Origin: Pseudomonas tremae
GTDB taxonomy: Bacteria; Pseudomonadota; Gammaproteobacteria; Pseudomonadales; Pseudomonadaceae
Reading direction: 5' to 3'
Assembly (NCBI RefSeq): GCF_001401155.1
Contig: NZ_LJRO01000090.1
Location: 124,001 to 188,000, forward strand
Length of the DNA stretch: 64,000 bases
In this document: positions 1 through 8,598 of the stretch, in pieces
Position numbering within the stretch: position 1 is the stretch's first letter
Layout: each line of letters opens with the position of its first letter
The notes under the pieces: model-generated
What the model was told of the DNA's origin: nothing
Database searches by the model: none
The model's input: the letters and a program-made list of their open reading frames with translations, nothing else
Made by a program: the position numbers and the translations under genes

Positions 1-1220
1 ATCAGGCTCGACGGATCAGCGGGCAGGGTGATGCCGTTCTGGGCGTACTGCAGCAAGGTGTCGTAGTAGCTGTTATCGCCGACCAGTACGGCCCCGAGCA
101 CTTGTTTGCCGTCAGCCGACACGACCAGGCGGCGATAGCTGGCAGTGGCTTCGTCGATGTAGCGATAGCTGACCGCGCCAGCCAGCGCGCCATGCGCGTC
201 GCCGATGGAGCCAACGTCCACGCCCAGCAGTTTGAGTTTGGTGGACATATCGGCACCGAAGAACGCATCGGTGTCTTTTTCGCACAACTGCGCTGCCACC
301 CCGCGGGCCATCTGATAACCGGGCGCCACCAGGCCGAACACGCTGCCGTTCCAGGCTGCACACTCGCCGATTGCATAAATGTCGGCGTCACTGGTGCGGC
401 AATGCTCATCGATTGCGACACCACCGCGTGGGCCGAGCTCCAGCTCGCACTGTCGCGCCAGAGCGTCTTGCGGACGGATGCCTGCCGAGAACACGATCAA
501 GTCTGTTTCAAGAAATTCATCATTGGCAAAGTTCATGCGATAGCGATATTGCTTGCCGTCGCTGATCGACTGCGTGGCACGGGATAAATGCACGCCGACG
601 CCCAACGCTTCGATGCGCGCCTTCAACGCGGCACCGCCGTGATCATCCAGCTGCACTGGCATCAGGCGCGGGGCGAATTCCACCACATGAGCCTCAAGCC
701 CCAGCGACTTCAGCGCATTGGCCGCTTCCAGCCCCAGCAAACCGCCTCCGACCACCACACCACGCCGCGCTTTGGTGGCGGCGTAACGAATGTTGTCCAG
801 ATCCTCGAGGGTTCGATAAACCAGTCGCGAGTCGCCCTTGGCGCCTTCAATCGGTGGCACGAAAGGGTAGGAGCCGGTAGCGAGGATCAGCTTGTCGTAA
901 CTGAAGCAGCCTTCTGCGGTGATGATCTCGTGGCGTTCGCGATCAATCTCCAGCACAGGCACGCCCAAGTGCAAGGTCAGGCCGGTCTGCTCGTAGACCG
1001 ACATCTCGCTCATGGCCAGCGACTCGGCATCGCGGCCGGTGAAATATTCGGAAAGATGCACGCGGTCGTAGGCACGCTGCGATTCTTCGCCGAACACATG
1101 AATGCGGTAGCGCTCGAGGGCACCGCCAGCAATCAGCTGCTCGACGCAATGATGCCCGACCATTCCGTTACCGACGACGATCAGGGTTTTTACATCGTTG
1201 AGGGGGAAGACTGTGTTCAT
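1..1220 (-). CDS. nirB: Nitrite reductase [NAD(P)H] large subunit, N-terminal part (runs off the window)
   Basis: Assimilatory nitrite reductase large subunit, which reduces nitrite to ammonium in the cytoplasm. Only the first 406 codons are present; the gene continues beyond position 1. The start ATG (1218-1220) gives MNTVFPLNDVKTLIVVGNGM, with a Rossmann FAD-binding motif (VVGNGMVG) at the N-terminus, a second nucleotide-binding motif (GVVVGGGLLGLEAANAL) near residue 150, and an FAD-closing segment (DIYAIGECAAW) near residue 290. This is the pyridine nucleotide-disulfide oxidoreductase half of NirB; the [2Fe-2S] and siroheme/4Fe-4S parts must lie outside the window. The upstream sigma-54 promoter and ANTAR-type leader fit nitrogen-regulated nitrate/nitrite assimilation. 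From this half alone a stand-alone FAD oxidoreductase cannot be fully excluded. Confidence 0.88.
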   Translation of the reverse strand, partial: MNTVFPLNDVKTLIVVGNGMVGHHCVEQLIAGGALERYRIHVFGEESQRAYDRVHLSEYFTGRDAESLAMSEMSVYEQTGLTLHLGVPVLEIDRERHEIITAEGCFSYDKLILATGSYPFVPPIEGAKGDSRLVYRTLEDLDNIRYAATKARRGVVVGGGLLGLEAANALKSLGLEAHVVEFAPRLMPVQLDDHGGAALKARIEALGVGVHLSRATQSISDGKQYRYRMNFANDEFLETDLIVFSAGIRPQDALARQCELELGPRGGVAIDEHCRTSDADIYAIGECAAWNGSVFGLVAPGYQMARGVAAQLCEKDTDAFFGADMSTKLKLLGVDVGSIGDAHGALAGAVSYRYIDEATASYRRLVVSADGKQVLGAVLVGDNSYYDTLLQYAQNGITLPADPSSL

Positions 1221-1258
1221 AGCGAGTCCCGGCCGAGGCCAATCAGGTTTTTTTACGC

Positions 1259-1294
1259 AAAAAAAGCGCCCGGAACCTTTCGGTTCCAGGCGCC
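1259..1294 (-). terminator. Intrinsic terminator inside the nirB leader
   Basis: Read on the minus strand, a 12-bp stem (one G-U pair) closed by a GAAA tetraloop is followed by seven T residues. It lies about 40 nt before the nirB start codon, in the same direction as nirB. It would therefore stop nirB transcription unless overridden, which is the hallmark of an attenuator. Confidence 0.9.
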
Positions 1295-1352
1295 TTTGCC
1301 TGTTCTCTTATGGGTGTTCGGGGTGCCATCGAGCCACGTTGCCGGATGCACC
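1287..1352 (-). promoter_or_regulatory. ANTAR-type two-hairpin antiterminator element in nirB leader
   Basis: Two hairpins with six-base loops precede the terminator. The first (1322-1352) has loop AACGUG on a long stem with one mismatch and one bulge. The second (1287-1302) has a perfect 5-bp stem, CAGGC/GCCUG, with loop AAAGGC. Both loops have A at position 1 and G at position 4, the pattern recognised by ANTAR-domain antiterminators such as NasR and NasT. The 3' arm of the second hairpin overlaps the 5' arm of the terminator, so forming one excludes the other. That NasT acts here is inferred; no nasT gene is in the window. Confidence 0.75.
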
Positions 1353-1444
1353 TGAGTAGCCCTCTGGTCTCTGCGAGACTGGCGATCTACAGCGATCAAC
1401 CGGGGCAGGCCCGACCACATTCATGGTGGGGTTATAGTGAATTA

Positions 1445-1460
1445 TGCAGAGGTTGTGCCA
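1445..1460 (-). promoter_or_regulatory. Sigma-54 (RpoN) promoter of nirB
   Basis: The minus strand reads TGGCACAACCTCTGCA, matching TGGCAC-N5-TTGCA with the invariant GG at -24 and GC at -12. It would start a leader of about 210 nt before nirB. A possible NtrC half-site (GCATTGGTGC on the plus strand, 1543-1552) lies about 90 bp upstream. This fits activation under nitrogen limitation. Confidence 0.8.
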
Positions 1461-1750
1461 GTTTTCAGCTGCGGCTGCCCAGGCACTGTGTGGTGGCGTC
1501 TGGAGAGCGACGTGTCAGATTGTGCACATCAGTTCTTGCCTTGCATTGGTGCGAGTGGCCTGTGTGCTGCCTCAAATGCGGTCGAGATTTCAGTCTGTAC
1601 ATCTTCGCGAACAACTTCGCTCCCACGGTCTTTGGCCAGAGTAAAGAACAGGCTTGTGCAAGACGCGAGCAATGGTACGAGGGGCGGCCAGCTCACTCTG
1701 CCTGGCTCAGAATTTGTATTAACCTGCGACCCCCAGCCAAGCCAATTGCC

Positions 1751-2245
1751 ATGAATATCATCATTACCGAAGTACATCCCGCCAACATACCGCACACCGT
1801 CGACTTCGTCATGCGGGCCCGTGCCGAGATATTTCCATTGCTCGATACCGTGACCGTGCCTTCTGATCTGGCCGGTTTCGAACAGGTTTACCTGAGTGGC
1901 GAAAACGGAAAATTCCTGATTGCCCGCTGTGATGAGCGAATCATCGCCGCCGTAGGCTATCTGCCTTACGACCATCGTTTTCCGCAATTCGACTACACAG
2001 GGCGTAGGACCGTCGAGATCGTACGCCTGTACGTCGCGCCCCAATTTCGCGGCGATGGCCTGGCCAGCCGGCTATGTCAGGCGCTTTGGGCTCATGCCGA
2101 TGCTGATGCGATAGAGGTACTTTATCTGCACACCCACCCGTTTCTGCCAGGTGCTATTCGTTTCTGGGAAAAGCAGGGCTTTGCCGTGACCGATGTGGAA
2201 AGCGATCCGGTGTGGAACACGACCCATATGGAGCGTGTGCTGTAG
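1751..2245 (+). CDS. GNAT-family N-acetyltransferase
   Basis: Predicted cytoplasmic acetyl-CoA-dependent N-acetyltransferase of 164 residues. The acetyl-CoA binding segment is visible as VRLYVAPQFRGDGLASRLCQ near residues 90-110 (the R-G-D-G-L-A loop), followed by the typical C-terminal strand with YLHTHPFLPGAIRFWEKQGF. The start was placed at ATG 1751 because the longer reading frame upstream runs through the nirB promoter region and has no family resemblance. No strong ribosome-binding site is visible. The gene diverges from nirB and converges on rlhA. The substrate cannot be told from sequence. Confidence 0.85.
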   Translation: MNIIITEVHPANIPHTVDFVMRARAEIFPLLDTVTVPSDLAGFEQVYLSGENGKFLIARCDERIIAAVGYLPYDHRFPQFDYTGRRTVEIVRLYVAPQFRGDGLASRLCQALWAHADADAIEVLYLHTHPFLPGAIRFWEKQGFAVTDVESDPVWNTTHMERVL

Positions 2246-2287
2246 AAGGCGAAAAGGTGGGGCATTCAACGGCCCCCTGGTTGCCGA

Positions 2288-4294
2288 TCAGCGCGGGTGA
2301 CGCTGGCGTGCGGTTTTGAGCAGGTCTTCCGGCGTGATGTGGCCAACCACCGATTTTGCCGCCGCGCTGCCTGGCAATGGCAGATCTAGGATGTGGCCTT
2401 TCATCTTGCCGATCACGTGCATTTCACAGGGCTTGCAGTCGAACTTGAGGGTCAGCACTTCGTCACCGTGCACCAGTTGCATCGGCGCGACCTTGGTGCG
2501 CACGCCTGTGACGCCCTTTGCCTGTTTGGGGCAGAGGTTGAACGAGAAGCGCAGGCAGTGCTTGGTGATCATCACCGGCACCTCTCCCGTCTCTTCGTGA
2601 GCCTCGTATGCTGCGTCAATCAGCTGTACGCCATGACGATGATAGAAATCGCGGGCTTTCTGGTTGTAGACGTTGGCCAGGAAAGACAGATGCGAATCTG
2701 GATAAACCGGCGGCGGTGTGGTCTCGGCCTTGCGTCCACCGCGCGGGTGAGCCTTGACCCGGGCTTCGGTCAGCGCCTCGATGGCGTCGCGGCGCAGGGT
2801 CTTGAGCTGCGAGTTGGGCACGAAGTAAGCCTGTGGCGCGTCGAGCTTGACCCCCTGAGCGTGGTAGATCGTGGTGCCCAGCTGGGTAAGCAGGTCACGC
2901 AGTTGATCCAGTGCCTGCTCGGGCTTGTTGGCAGCACCAAACGGGCCGTCCAGGCCAACTGTCACGTTCACGCCTTCCTCGCTGATGGCATTCAGGCTCA
3001 GATGCTCCTCGCGCAGCATGACCTGCCACTGGATGCCGATGCGGCGCTCGGCTGAGGTTTTTAGCAATGCCTGCTGCCAGTTGTGATCCAGGTTGCGGTT
3101 CAGCGGATGGTTCGGTCGCACGCGGGAGAGGGCTGCCGGCATTTCGTTCGGCTCTACGCGATAGCGCCAGCGCTTCTGGCCGTCTTCTTCGAATTCGCCT
3201 TTGAGTTCGGCGATGTTGGCCCGAAAGCCCACCACTTCACGTTTGATCTGCACGTTGAGGCCGTCACCGTTGGACAGCGGCTCATGGGTGACTGCGATCA
3301 GATCACGCTTGCCAAGTTTTTCGACGGTACCCACTGCCAAGCCGGTGAAGGTCGGCGTATCGAACGCGCCGATATCGATCTTGCGGTCGCTGACAAAATA
3401 ATCGGTGCTGCCACGGTGAAAAGTCTTTTCCGGGTCAGGCACGAAGAAGTGCGCGGTATGCCCGCTTGATGCGCGTGCCAGGTCCGGGCGATCCTCGAGA
3501 ATCTCGTCCAGACGCTGGCGGTAATAGGCGGTAATGTTTTTGACGTAGGCTGCGTCTTTATAACGACCTTCGATCTTGAACGAGCGCACGCCGGCATCGA
3601 CCAGATCGCTCAGGTTGGCGCTCTGGTTGTTGTCTTTCATCGAAAGCAGGTGTTTTTCGAATGCGACGACGCGGCCCTGATCATCCTTGAGCGTGTAGGG
3701 CAGGCGGCAGGCTTGCGAGCAGTCGCCACGGTTCGCGCTGCGGCCGTTTTGCGCGTGGGAGATGTTGCACTGCCCGGAGAACGCCACGCACAGCGCGCCA
3801 TGAATGAAGAACTCGATGGTCGCGTCGGTTTCACTGGCGATTTCACGGATTTCCTGCAGGTTCAGCTCGCGAGCCAGCACCAGTTGCGAGAAACCGGCCT
3901 GATCGAGAAACTTTGCCCGACCGAGAGTACGAATATCGGTCTGGGTGCTGGCATGCAGTTCGATGGGCGGGATATCCAGTTCCATGACCCCAAGGTCCTG
4001 AACGATCAGCGCATCGACGCCTGCGTCGTAGAGCTGGTGGATCAGCTTGCGGGCGGGCTCCAGCTCGTCGTCATGCAGGATGGTGTTGATCGTGGTGAAG
4101 ATCCGTGCGTGATAGCGATGGGCGAATTTCACCAGCTCGGCAATATCACTGACGTCGTTGCAGGCGTTGTGTCGCGCACCAAAGCTCGGCCCGCCGATGT
4201 ACACCGCGTCGGCACCATGCAGGATGGCTTCACGGGCGATGGTCACGTCCCGTGCAGGGCTGAGCAATTCCAGGTGGTGCTTGGGTAACGACAT
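2288..4294 (-). CDS. rlhA: 23S rRNA 5-hydroxycytidine C2501 synthase (peptidase U32 family)
   Basis: Member of the U32 'peptidase' family matching E. coli RlhA (YdcP), which hydroxylates C2501 of 23S rRNA. At 668 residues it is about the length of RlhA (653) and much longer than the tRNA enzyme TrhP. Near-identical blocks are recognisable: ELLSPARD and GADAVYIGG at the N-terminus, FIHGALCVAFSGQCNISHAQ, RSANRGDCSQACRLPY, SFKIEGRYKD, and the C-terminal cysteine-rich LRFSFNLCPKQAKG and FDCKPCEMHVIGK. The conserved cysteines probably bind an Fe-S cluster. The start at 4294 (MSLPKHHLELL) was chosen by alignment; the frame is open 28 codons further upstream. Confidence 0.92.
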   Translation of the reverse strand: MSLPKHHLELLSPARDVTIAREAILHGADAVYIGGPSFGARHNACNDVSDIAELVKFAHRYHARIFTTINTILHDDELEPARKLIHQLYDAGVDALIVQDLGVMELDIPPIELHASTQTDIRTLGRAKFLDQAGFSQLVLARELNLQEIREIASETDATIEFFIHGALCVAFSGQCNISHAQNGRSANRGDCSQACRLPYTLKDDQGRVVAFEKHLLSMKDNNQSANLSDLVDAGVRSFKIEGRYKDAAYVKNITAYYRQRLDEILEDRPDLARASSGHTAHFFVPDPEKTFHRGSTDYFVSDRKIDIGAFDTPTFTGLAVGTVEKLGKRDLIAVTHEPLSNGDGLNVQIKREVVGFRANIAELKGEFEEDGQKRWRYRVEPNEMPAALSRVRPNHPLNRNLDHNWQQALLKTSAERRIGIQWQVMLREEHLSLNAISEEGVNVTVGLDGPFGAANKPEQALDQLRDLLTQLGTTIYHAQGVKLDAPQAYFVPNSQLKTLRRDAIEALTEARVKAHPRGGRKAETTPPPVYPDSHLSFLANVYNQKARDFYHRHGVQLIDAAYEAHEETGEVPVMITKHCLRFSFNLCPKQAKGVTGVRTKVAPMQLVHGDEVLTLKFDCKPCEMHVIGKMKGHILDLPLPGSAAAKSVVGHITPEDLLKTARQRHPR

Positions 4295-4399
4295 GGCAAC
4301 GGGGTCCGGCAGCGGCAAAGCGCGCATTGTAGTGCCACAGGCGGCGCGGCGCACCTGTTGCCGGTTCCTGCCTGTCACGGGCTGACCACCGGCGTAGCG

Positions 4400-5191
4400 T
4401 CAGATTGAGCGCAATCGCAGGATTTTCGTGCCGTCGAAAGGGTCGATCAGCCAGTGCGCAAGGACGCCGAAGGTGCTGAGCAGACGTTCCGGTGTGAGGA
4501 CTTTCTCCGGCGCCCCCAGCGCCACCAATCGGCCTTTTTCCATGACCGCCACCCGGTCGCAATCCAGCGCCTGATTCAGGTCGTGCAGGGCAATCACTGT
4601 CGTCACCGGCAAGGCTCTGACCAGGCCGAGAATAGTCAGCTGATGCTGGATGTCCAAGTGGTTGGTCGGTTCGTCCAGCAGCAGGATTCGCGGTCGTTGA
4701 GCCAGCGCTCTGGCGATATGAACGCGTTGCCGTTCGCCACCGGACAGGGTATGCCAGGCACGTTTCTGCATGTGCAGCATGTCCACGTCCTGCAGGGCCT
4801 GGTGAACGATGGCATCGTCCTCGGCGCTCCAGGGTTCCAGCGCTGACAGCCAGGGCGTGCGTCCCAGCTCGACGGCGTCCAGCACGGTCACTGCGTCGCT
4901 GGTTTCAGCCTGTTGTTCGACCACGGCCAGCATACGCGCCACGTCTCTGCGGCTCATGGCTGAGAGTGGCTGATCACCCAGCGTGACCCTGCCAGTGACC
5001 GGCTTCTGAATACCGGCCAGCAGCTTGAGCAGGGTGGATTTGCCCGAACCGTTGGGGCCGACCACGGCCAGCGTTTCGCCTGCCGTGATGTTCAGGTCGA
5101 CATCCTTCAGCAGTGCAGTGCCCCGTACCGAGTAGCTCAGGCCCTTGCAACCAAGTACCGGTGCGCCAGACAGATGTGGGAAGGCGTTCAT
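4400..5191 (-). CDS. ABC importer ATP-binding protein (corrinoid/iron-chelate type)
   Basis: ATPase of a FecCD/BtuCD-type importer, 263 residues. Walker A is GPNGSGKST, the signature is LSGGERQRVHIARAL, Walker B is RILLLDEPT and the switch histidine lies in VIALHDLNQAL. It is the last gene of a three-gene operon, and its ATG overlaps the permease stop (ATGA). The start is MNAFPHLSGAP at 5189-5191; the frame is open upstream only because it shadows the permease gene. Since a cobalamin riboswitch leads the operon, the substrate is probably a corrinoid or cobalt chelate; sequence alone would also allow a ferric siderophore. Confidence 0.92.
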   Translation of the reverse strand: MNAFPHLSGAPVLGCKGLSYSVRGTALLKDVDLNITAGETLAVVGPNGSGKSTLLKLLAGIQKPVTGRVTLGDQPLSAMSRRDVARMLAVVEQQAETSDAVTVLDAVELGRTPWLSALEPWSAEDDAIVHQALQDVDMLHMQKRAWHTLSGGERQRVHIARALAQRPRILLLDEPTNHLDIQHQLTILGLVRALPVTTVIALHDLNQALDCDRVAVMEKGRLVALGAPEKVLTPERLLSTFGVLAHWLIDPFDGTKILRLRSI

Positions 5192-6210
5192 CGCGTGCTG
5201 TTGCCCCGGAGAAGAATCAGTGCGAAGACCGGTGCGCCGATCAGTGCAGTTATCACCCCGATCGGCAGTGCCTGCCCCTTGATCAGAGTGCGCGAAAGGA
5301 TGTCGGCGGCGATCAGAAACAGCGCGCCGCTCAGGGCGCTCAGGGGCACCAGCCGTGCGTGACGTACGCCGACCAGCATGCGCACCGCGTGCGGAATCAC
5401 CAGCCCTACAAAACCGATGGAGCCGACAATCGAGACCATGATCGCGGTGACCAGTGCTGCTGTGGCGATCAGGATGATCTGCACGCGCCGTACCGCTATG
5501 CCGAGAGACGCTGCCGAGTCGCTGCCGAAGGTGAAGGCGTCCAGCGCGCGTCTGTACCAGAGGCACACCAGCAGACCCACCAGCACCGTCGGCACGGCCA
5601 GCCAGACCGAATGCCAGCGTACGCCGCTGAGGTTGCCCAGCAGCCAGAACATGATGCCCCGAGCCTGCTCGGAACTGGCGGATTTGGTGATCATGAACGA
5701 GGTCAGCGCGTTGAATAGCTGTGAGCCGGCGATACCCGCCAGAATGATCTGCACGGAGGCAGTGGTGCCTCGGGATGAATGCGCCAGCAGGGCGACCAGC
5801 GAAAACGCTGCCACGGCGCCAGCGAATGCACCGGCCGACATGGAAATTGCGCCTGCCCCGAAGCCCAGAATGGCCACCAGTACCGCGCCGGTCGAGGCCC
5901 CGGCAGAAATACCCAGCAAATACGGGTCGGCCAGCGGGTTGCGCAGCAACGATTGCAATACCACGCCGCAGATCGCCAGGCCGGCCCCACAGGCTGCCGC
6001 CACAATGGCGCGGGTCAGCCGGTAATTCCAGACGATGCCTTCATCGATAGGGTCGAGCACATAGTTGGCTGCCCAGAGTTTGTTGGCCAGTACCTGAAAA
6101 ACCACCTTCAGGCTGATCGAGGTTTCACCTATCGCCGCGCCAACCATGATCGCCAGCACCAGCACGGCGGCAACCCAGACCAGATGGCCAAGCGCTACAG
6201 GCAGTCTCAT
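5188..6210 (-). CDS. ABC importer permease, FecCD/BtuC family
   Basis: Inner-membrane permease of 340 residues with about ten hydrophobic segments. Family marks include NYRLTRAIVAAACGAGLAIC, SLLRNPLADPYLLGISAG (the loop contacting the ATPase and substrate path) and GSIGFVGLVIPHAVRML near the C-terminus. It overlaps the substrate-binding protein gene upstream by 4 bp and the ATPase gene downstream by 4 bp, indicating tight translational coupling. Together the three genes encode a complete class II importer apart from an outer-membrane TonB receptor, which is not in the window. Confidence 0.92.
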   Translation of the reverse strand: MRLPVALGHLVWVAAVLVLAIMVGAAIGETSISLKVVFQVLANKLWAANYVLDPIDEGIVWNYRLTRAIVAAACGAGLAICGVVLQSLLRNPLADPYLLGISAGASTGAVLVAILGFGAGAISMSAGAFAGAVAAFSLVALLAHSSRGTTASVQIILAGIAGSQLFNALTSFMITKSASSEQARGIMFWLLGNLSGVRWHSVWLAVPTVLVGLLVCLWYRRALDAFTFGSDSAASLGIAVRRVQIILIATAALVTAIMVSIVGSIGFVGLVIPHAVRMLVGVRHARLVPLSALSGALFLIAADILSRTLIKGQALPIGVITALIGAPVFALILLRGNSTR

Positions 6211-7220
6211 CGTGCGGCGTTGAAGCGATTGGCGGCGTCGGCCAGCTCTTCGAAACCGGTGAACAGGCGCAGGCCGGCCTGCATGCCCTCGGCGTCGATG
6301 ATCACGATCCGGTCATGCTTGACCGCATCCATGTTGCGCGTTACCGGGTCGGTCTTCAGAAATTCGATCTTCTTCTGGTAGTCGTCGGCTGGAAAGCGGC
6401 GGCGATCCATGCGCGCGATCACCAGAATGCTCGGGTTGGCCTTGGCAATGGTTTCCCAGCCTACGGTTGGCCATTCTTCATCGGACTGGACGATGTTGCT
6501 CATGCCCAGACTGTTGAGCATGAAGTCCGGAATGCCTTTGCGGCCCGCCACGAACGGATCGCTGGCGATGTCCGAGCTGGAAAACCAGAACAGCGCTGAC
6601 ACATCGTTGGCCTTGTTCTGTCTGACGTTGGCAATCGCCGCGCTCAGGCGCGCCTTGAGGTCGGCGACCAGCGTAGCGCCGCGATCCTGCACATCGAAAA
6701 TCTGCGCCAGCTGTTCGATGCTTTTGTAGATGGTCTCGATGCGGAACGGCTCCAGGCGCGTGCCATCGGCGCCGACCAGATTGTCTTTGCCCTCGCAATC
6801 GGACGGCAGGATATACGTTGGGATCTTCAGGTCATGAAACTGCTCGCGGGTACCGACCGCGCCCTGTTTGCCGACCATCCATTCCAGTTGCACGACCACC
6901 AGTTCAGGACGCTTGCCGATCACCGCTTCAAAGCCCGGTTCGTTATCGGCCAGACGTTCTACCTTGTCGTTCTGCACCTTGAAGCGCGGCAGCACATTGT
7001 TGAACCACAGCGAAGTGCCGACCAGCTTGTCGCCCAGGCCCAGCTCATAAAGCATTTCGGTGCCAGCCTGGCCAATGGTCACGGCCTTGCCGGGTGCGTG
7101 GGCGAAGGTCAGGGACGAGCCGCAGTTTTCAAGGGTCAAGGGATATTGCGTGGGCGCGGCAAAGGTCAGCGTGGACAGCGTCATGCAGGCAGCGAGTGCG
7201 GCGAGGCGGGGCAACGACAT
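6207..7220 (-). CDS. ABC importer periplasmic substrate-binding protein (corrinoid/iron-chelate family)
   Basis: Periplasmic binding protein of 337 residues with a signal peptide (MSLPRLAALAACMTLSTLTFA, cleavage near AFA-AP). It has the BtuF/FhuD-like layout: an early TIGQAGTEMLYELGLGDKLVG strand-helix, a long central helix and a C-terminal lobe. The start was chosen at 7218-7220, with GGAG about ten bases upstream. It is the first gene after the cobalamin riboswitch and its terminator, so its expression should fall when cobalamin is plentiful. That makes a vitamin B12, cobinamide or other corrinoid the likely ligand; this is inference from the riboswitch, not from binding-site residues. Confidence 0.88.
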   Translation of the reverse strand: MSLPRLAALAACMTLSTLTFAAPTQYPLTLENCGSSLTFAHAPGKAVTIGQAGTEMLYELGLGDKLVGTSLWFNNVLPRFKVQNDKVERLADNEPGFEAVIGKRPELVVVQLEWMVGKQGAVGTREQFHDLKIPTYILPSDCEGKDNLVGADGTRLEPFRIETIYKSIEQLAQIFDVQDRGATLVADLKARLSAAIANVRQNKANDVSALFWFSSSDIASDPFVAGRKGIPDFMLNSLGMSNIVQSDEEWPTVGWETIAKANPSILVIARMDRRRFPADDYQKKIEFLKTDPVTRNMDAVKHDRIVIIDAEGMQAGLRLFTGFEELADAANRFNAAR

Positions 7221-7289
7221 GAAGTGCAGTCTCCATTGGGACAGGTGCCAAGGCGCAATGCACATAGGAAAACACATCCCCGGCGTGTC

Positions 7290-7330
7290 AAAAAAGACCG
7301 GGCACGGCAGAAACTGCCGACGCGTGCGGA
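7290..7330 (-). terminator. Terminator-like expression platform of the cobalamin riboswitch
   Basis: On the minus strand a hairpin with inner stem CGGCAG-TTT-CTGCCG and outer GCAC/GTGC pairing is followed by CCGGTCTTTTTT. It lies between the aptamer and the substrate-binding protein gene, where ligand-dependent termination is expected. Confidence 0.55.
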
Positions 7331-7370
7331 TGTCCTTCCCGGACACCCCGCCGGTTAGTTGGTTGAATCG

Positions 7371-7545
7371 GGTCGGCAGGTCTCCTGACTGGCATGTCAT
7401 CACCTCGCTCCGGCCTTCCCGGACCCGAGTCCAGTGGCAGTCATGGAGCAGGCTCGATGCCTACAGTTGCGGGGGCAGTTTCGTTTCGACCTTGTTGACA
7501 CAAGGCGTGCGAATTCCCTGTTAGTTCCTCTCGGAAACCGACGGC
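7371..7545 (-). promoter_or_regulatory. Cobalamin riboswitch
   Basis: The minus strand carries the conserved aptamer blocks in the right order: AACAGGGAA, CTGCCCCCGCAACTGTA, GCCACTGG, GGGAAGGCC and the B12 box CCAGTCAGGAGACCTGCC (about 7376-7393). Together these are diagnostic of the adenosyl/methyl-cobalamin riboswitch class. It controls the downstream ABC importer (positions 7220 to 4400). Confidence 0.95.
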
Positions 7546-7899
7546 CGGCATGGTAAACGATAAGGGTTTTAGTGGCTAATGCTTTGCGCGTGCGGTCGTT
7601 CGCTCGGACGCGCCCTGACCGGCAAACGCAGGCACGGTTGTGCCATCGAACCGGCTTCGCCACGCTCGACGTTCGTAAAAACGCTTAAATTATCTTCATG
7701 TTTGATTCGCCAAAAGCCTCTAAGCCTTGATTTTAGAGGCGTGCACGATAAAACAGCGTGTTTGCTCCCAACACGCTTTTCACATCTTCTTCACTGCTTC
7801 GGCACCATGCTGAACCTATGTTGCTTTCATGGGAGCGGTCATGACTTCGGGGGCTTCTCGGGTCACCGCTGCATATGGGCTCAGTGTAGGAGTGGTCAC
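7546..7899. other. Intergenic region between cobalamin riboswitch and Ais-like gene
   Basis: About 350 bp without a convincing gene. It must hold the promoters of the divergent ABC importer and phosphatase transcripts. Two hairpins are visible: GCCTCTAA...TTAGAGGC at about 7715-7741, and AGCGTGTT-TGCTCCC-AACACGCT followed by TTT (7755-7780). The second looks like a weak terminator in the plus direction and could end a short leader or small RNA; no coding signal was found. Confidence 0.5.
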
Positions 7900-8598
7900 T
7901 TGGCTGACACGGTAATCAACAACAAGAATCTGCTTTCCGGTACAGGCATCCGCCAGCGCTTCAAAATGCATCAGCACGTCGCTTTGTTGTCTGTGGTCGT
8001 TGTCCTGGCAGCGATTTGTGCGTGGTGCTACATGGCGTTCTCGGGCGTGCATGTGGTGGACCTCGGCGCCGGTAACAATCTGAAAACCTCCGGGCTGCGC
8101 GAACACTGGTTGCGCGGTGACGTGGTGGTCATGATCCGGCACGCCGAGCGCTGTGACCGCTCGACGAACCCGTGCATGGCCAGCGCCGACGGCATCACCT
8201 CCAAAGGCCGCGACGCAGCGCTGGCGGTCGGCGCTGGCATGCAAAAGATGGGCATGGATCACGCACGCATGGTCACCAGCCCGAAAGTGCGCACCCAGCA
8301 GACGGCAGAGCTGCTGGCAGGGCATGCGGTCGTCGCGCAGGACTGGATCAACGACTGCGACAGCGGCTTCATGAAAGCGGTGCAGGCGCATAAGGTCGGC
8401 GGTGAAAACCTGGTGCTGGTCACCCACAGTGGTTGTATCGACCAGTTCGAGCGCAAGGTCGGTGTACCGGGCGGTGAGCGCTCGAGTGATTATGCCGAAG
8501 CATTTTTCGTGCGGATGGATGAACGCCATCAGCCAAAACTGCTTGGGTCTCTGAGTGCCGAACAATGGGCCAACCTCAACAGCGAGCAATTCAATTGA
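7900..8598 (+). CDS. Ais/PmrG-like histidine phosphatase (predicted LPS core heptose phosphatase)
   Basis: Membrane-anchored histidine phosphatase of about 232 residues. An N-terminal hydrophobic segment (VALLSVVVVLAAICAWCYMAF) is followed by VVVMIRHAERCDRSTNPC, in which RHA is the catalytic histidine motif. This block is very close to E. coli Ais, which removes phosphate from heptose of the lipopolysaccharide core. A second histidine lies in LVLVTHSGC. The start was placed at TTG 7900 because TAGGAG precedes it by eight bases; ATG 7966 is an alternative without a ribosome-binding site. Its stop overlaps the start of the PAP2 gene, so the two are co-translated. Heptose phosphate as substrate is inferred from family. 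Confidence 0.8.
   Translation: MADTVINNKNLLSGTGIRQRFKMHQHVALLSVVVVLAAICAWCYMAFSGVHVVDLGAGNNLKTSGLREHWLRGDVVVMIRHAERCDRSTNPCMASADGITSKGRDAALAVGAGMQKMGMDHARMVTSPKVRTQQTAELLAGHAVVAQDWINDCDSGFMKAVQAHKVGGENLVLVTHSGCIDQFERKVGVPGGERSSDYAEAFFVRMDERHQPKLLGSLSAEQWANLNSEQFN

Noticed and set aside
588..1355. Plus-strand frame of 255 codons over nirB
   Set aside because: It is the complement of nirB, whose minus-strand product matches its family end to end.
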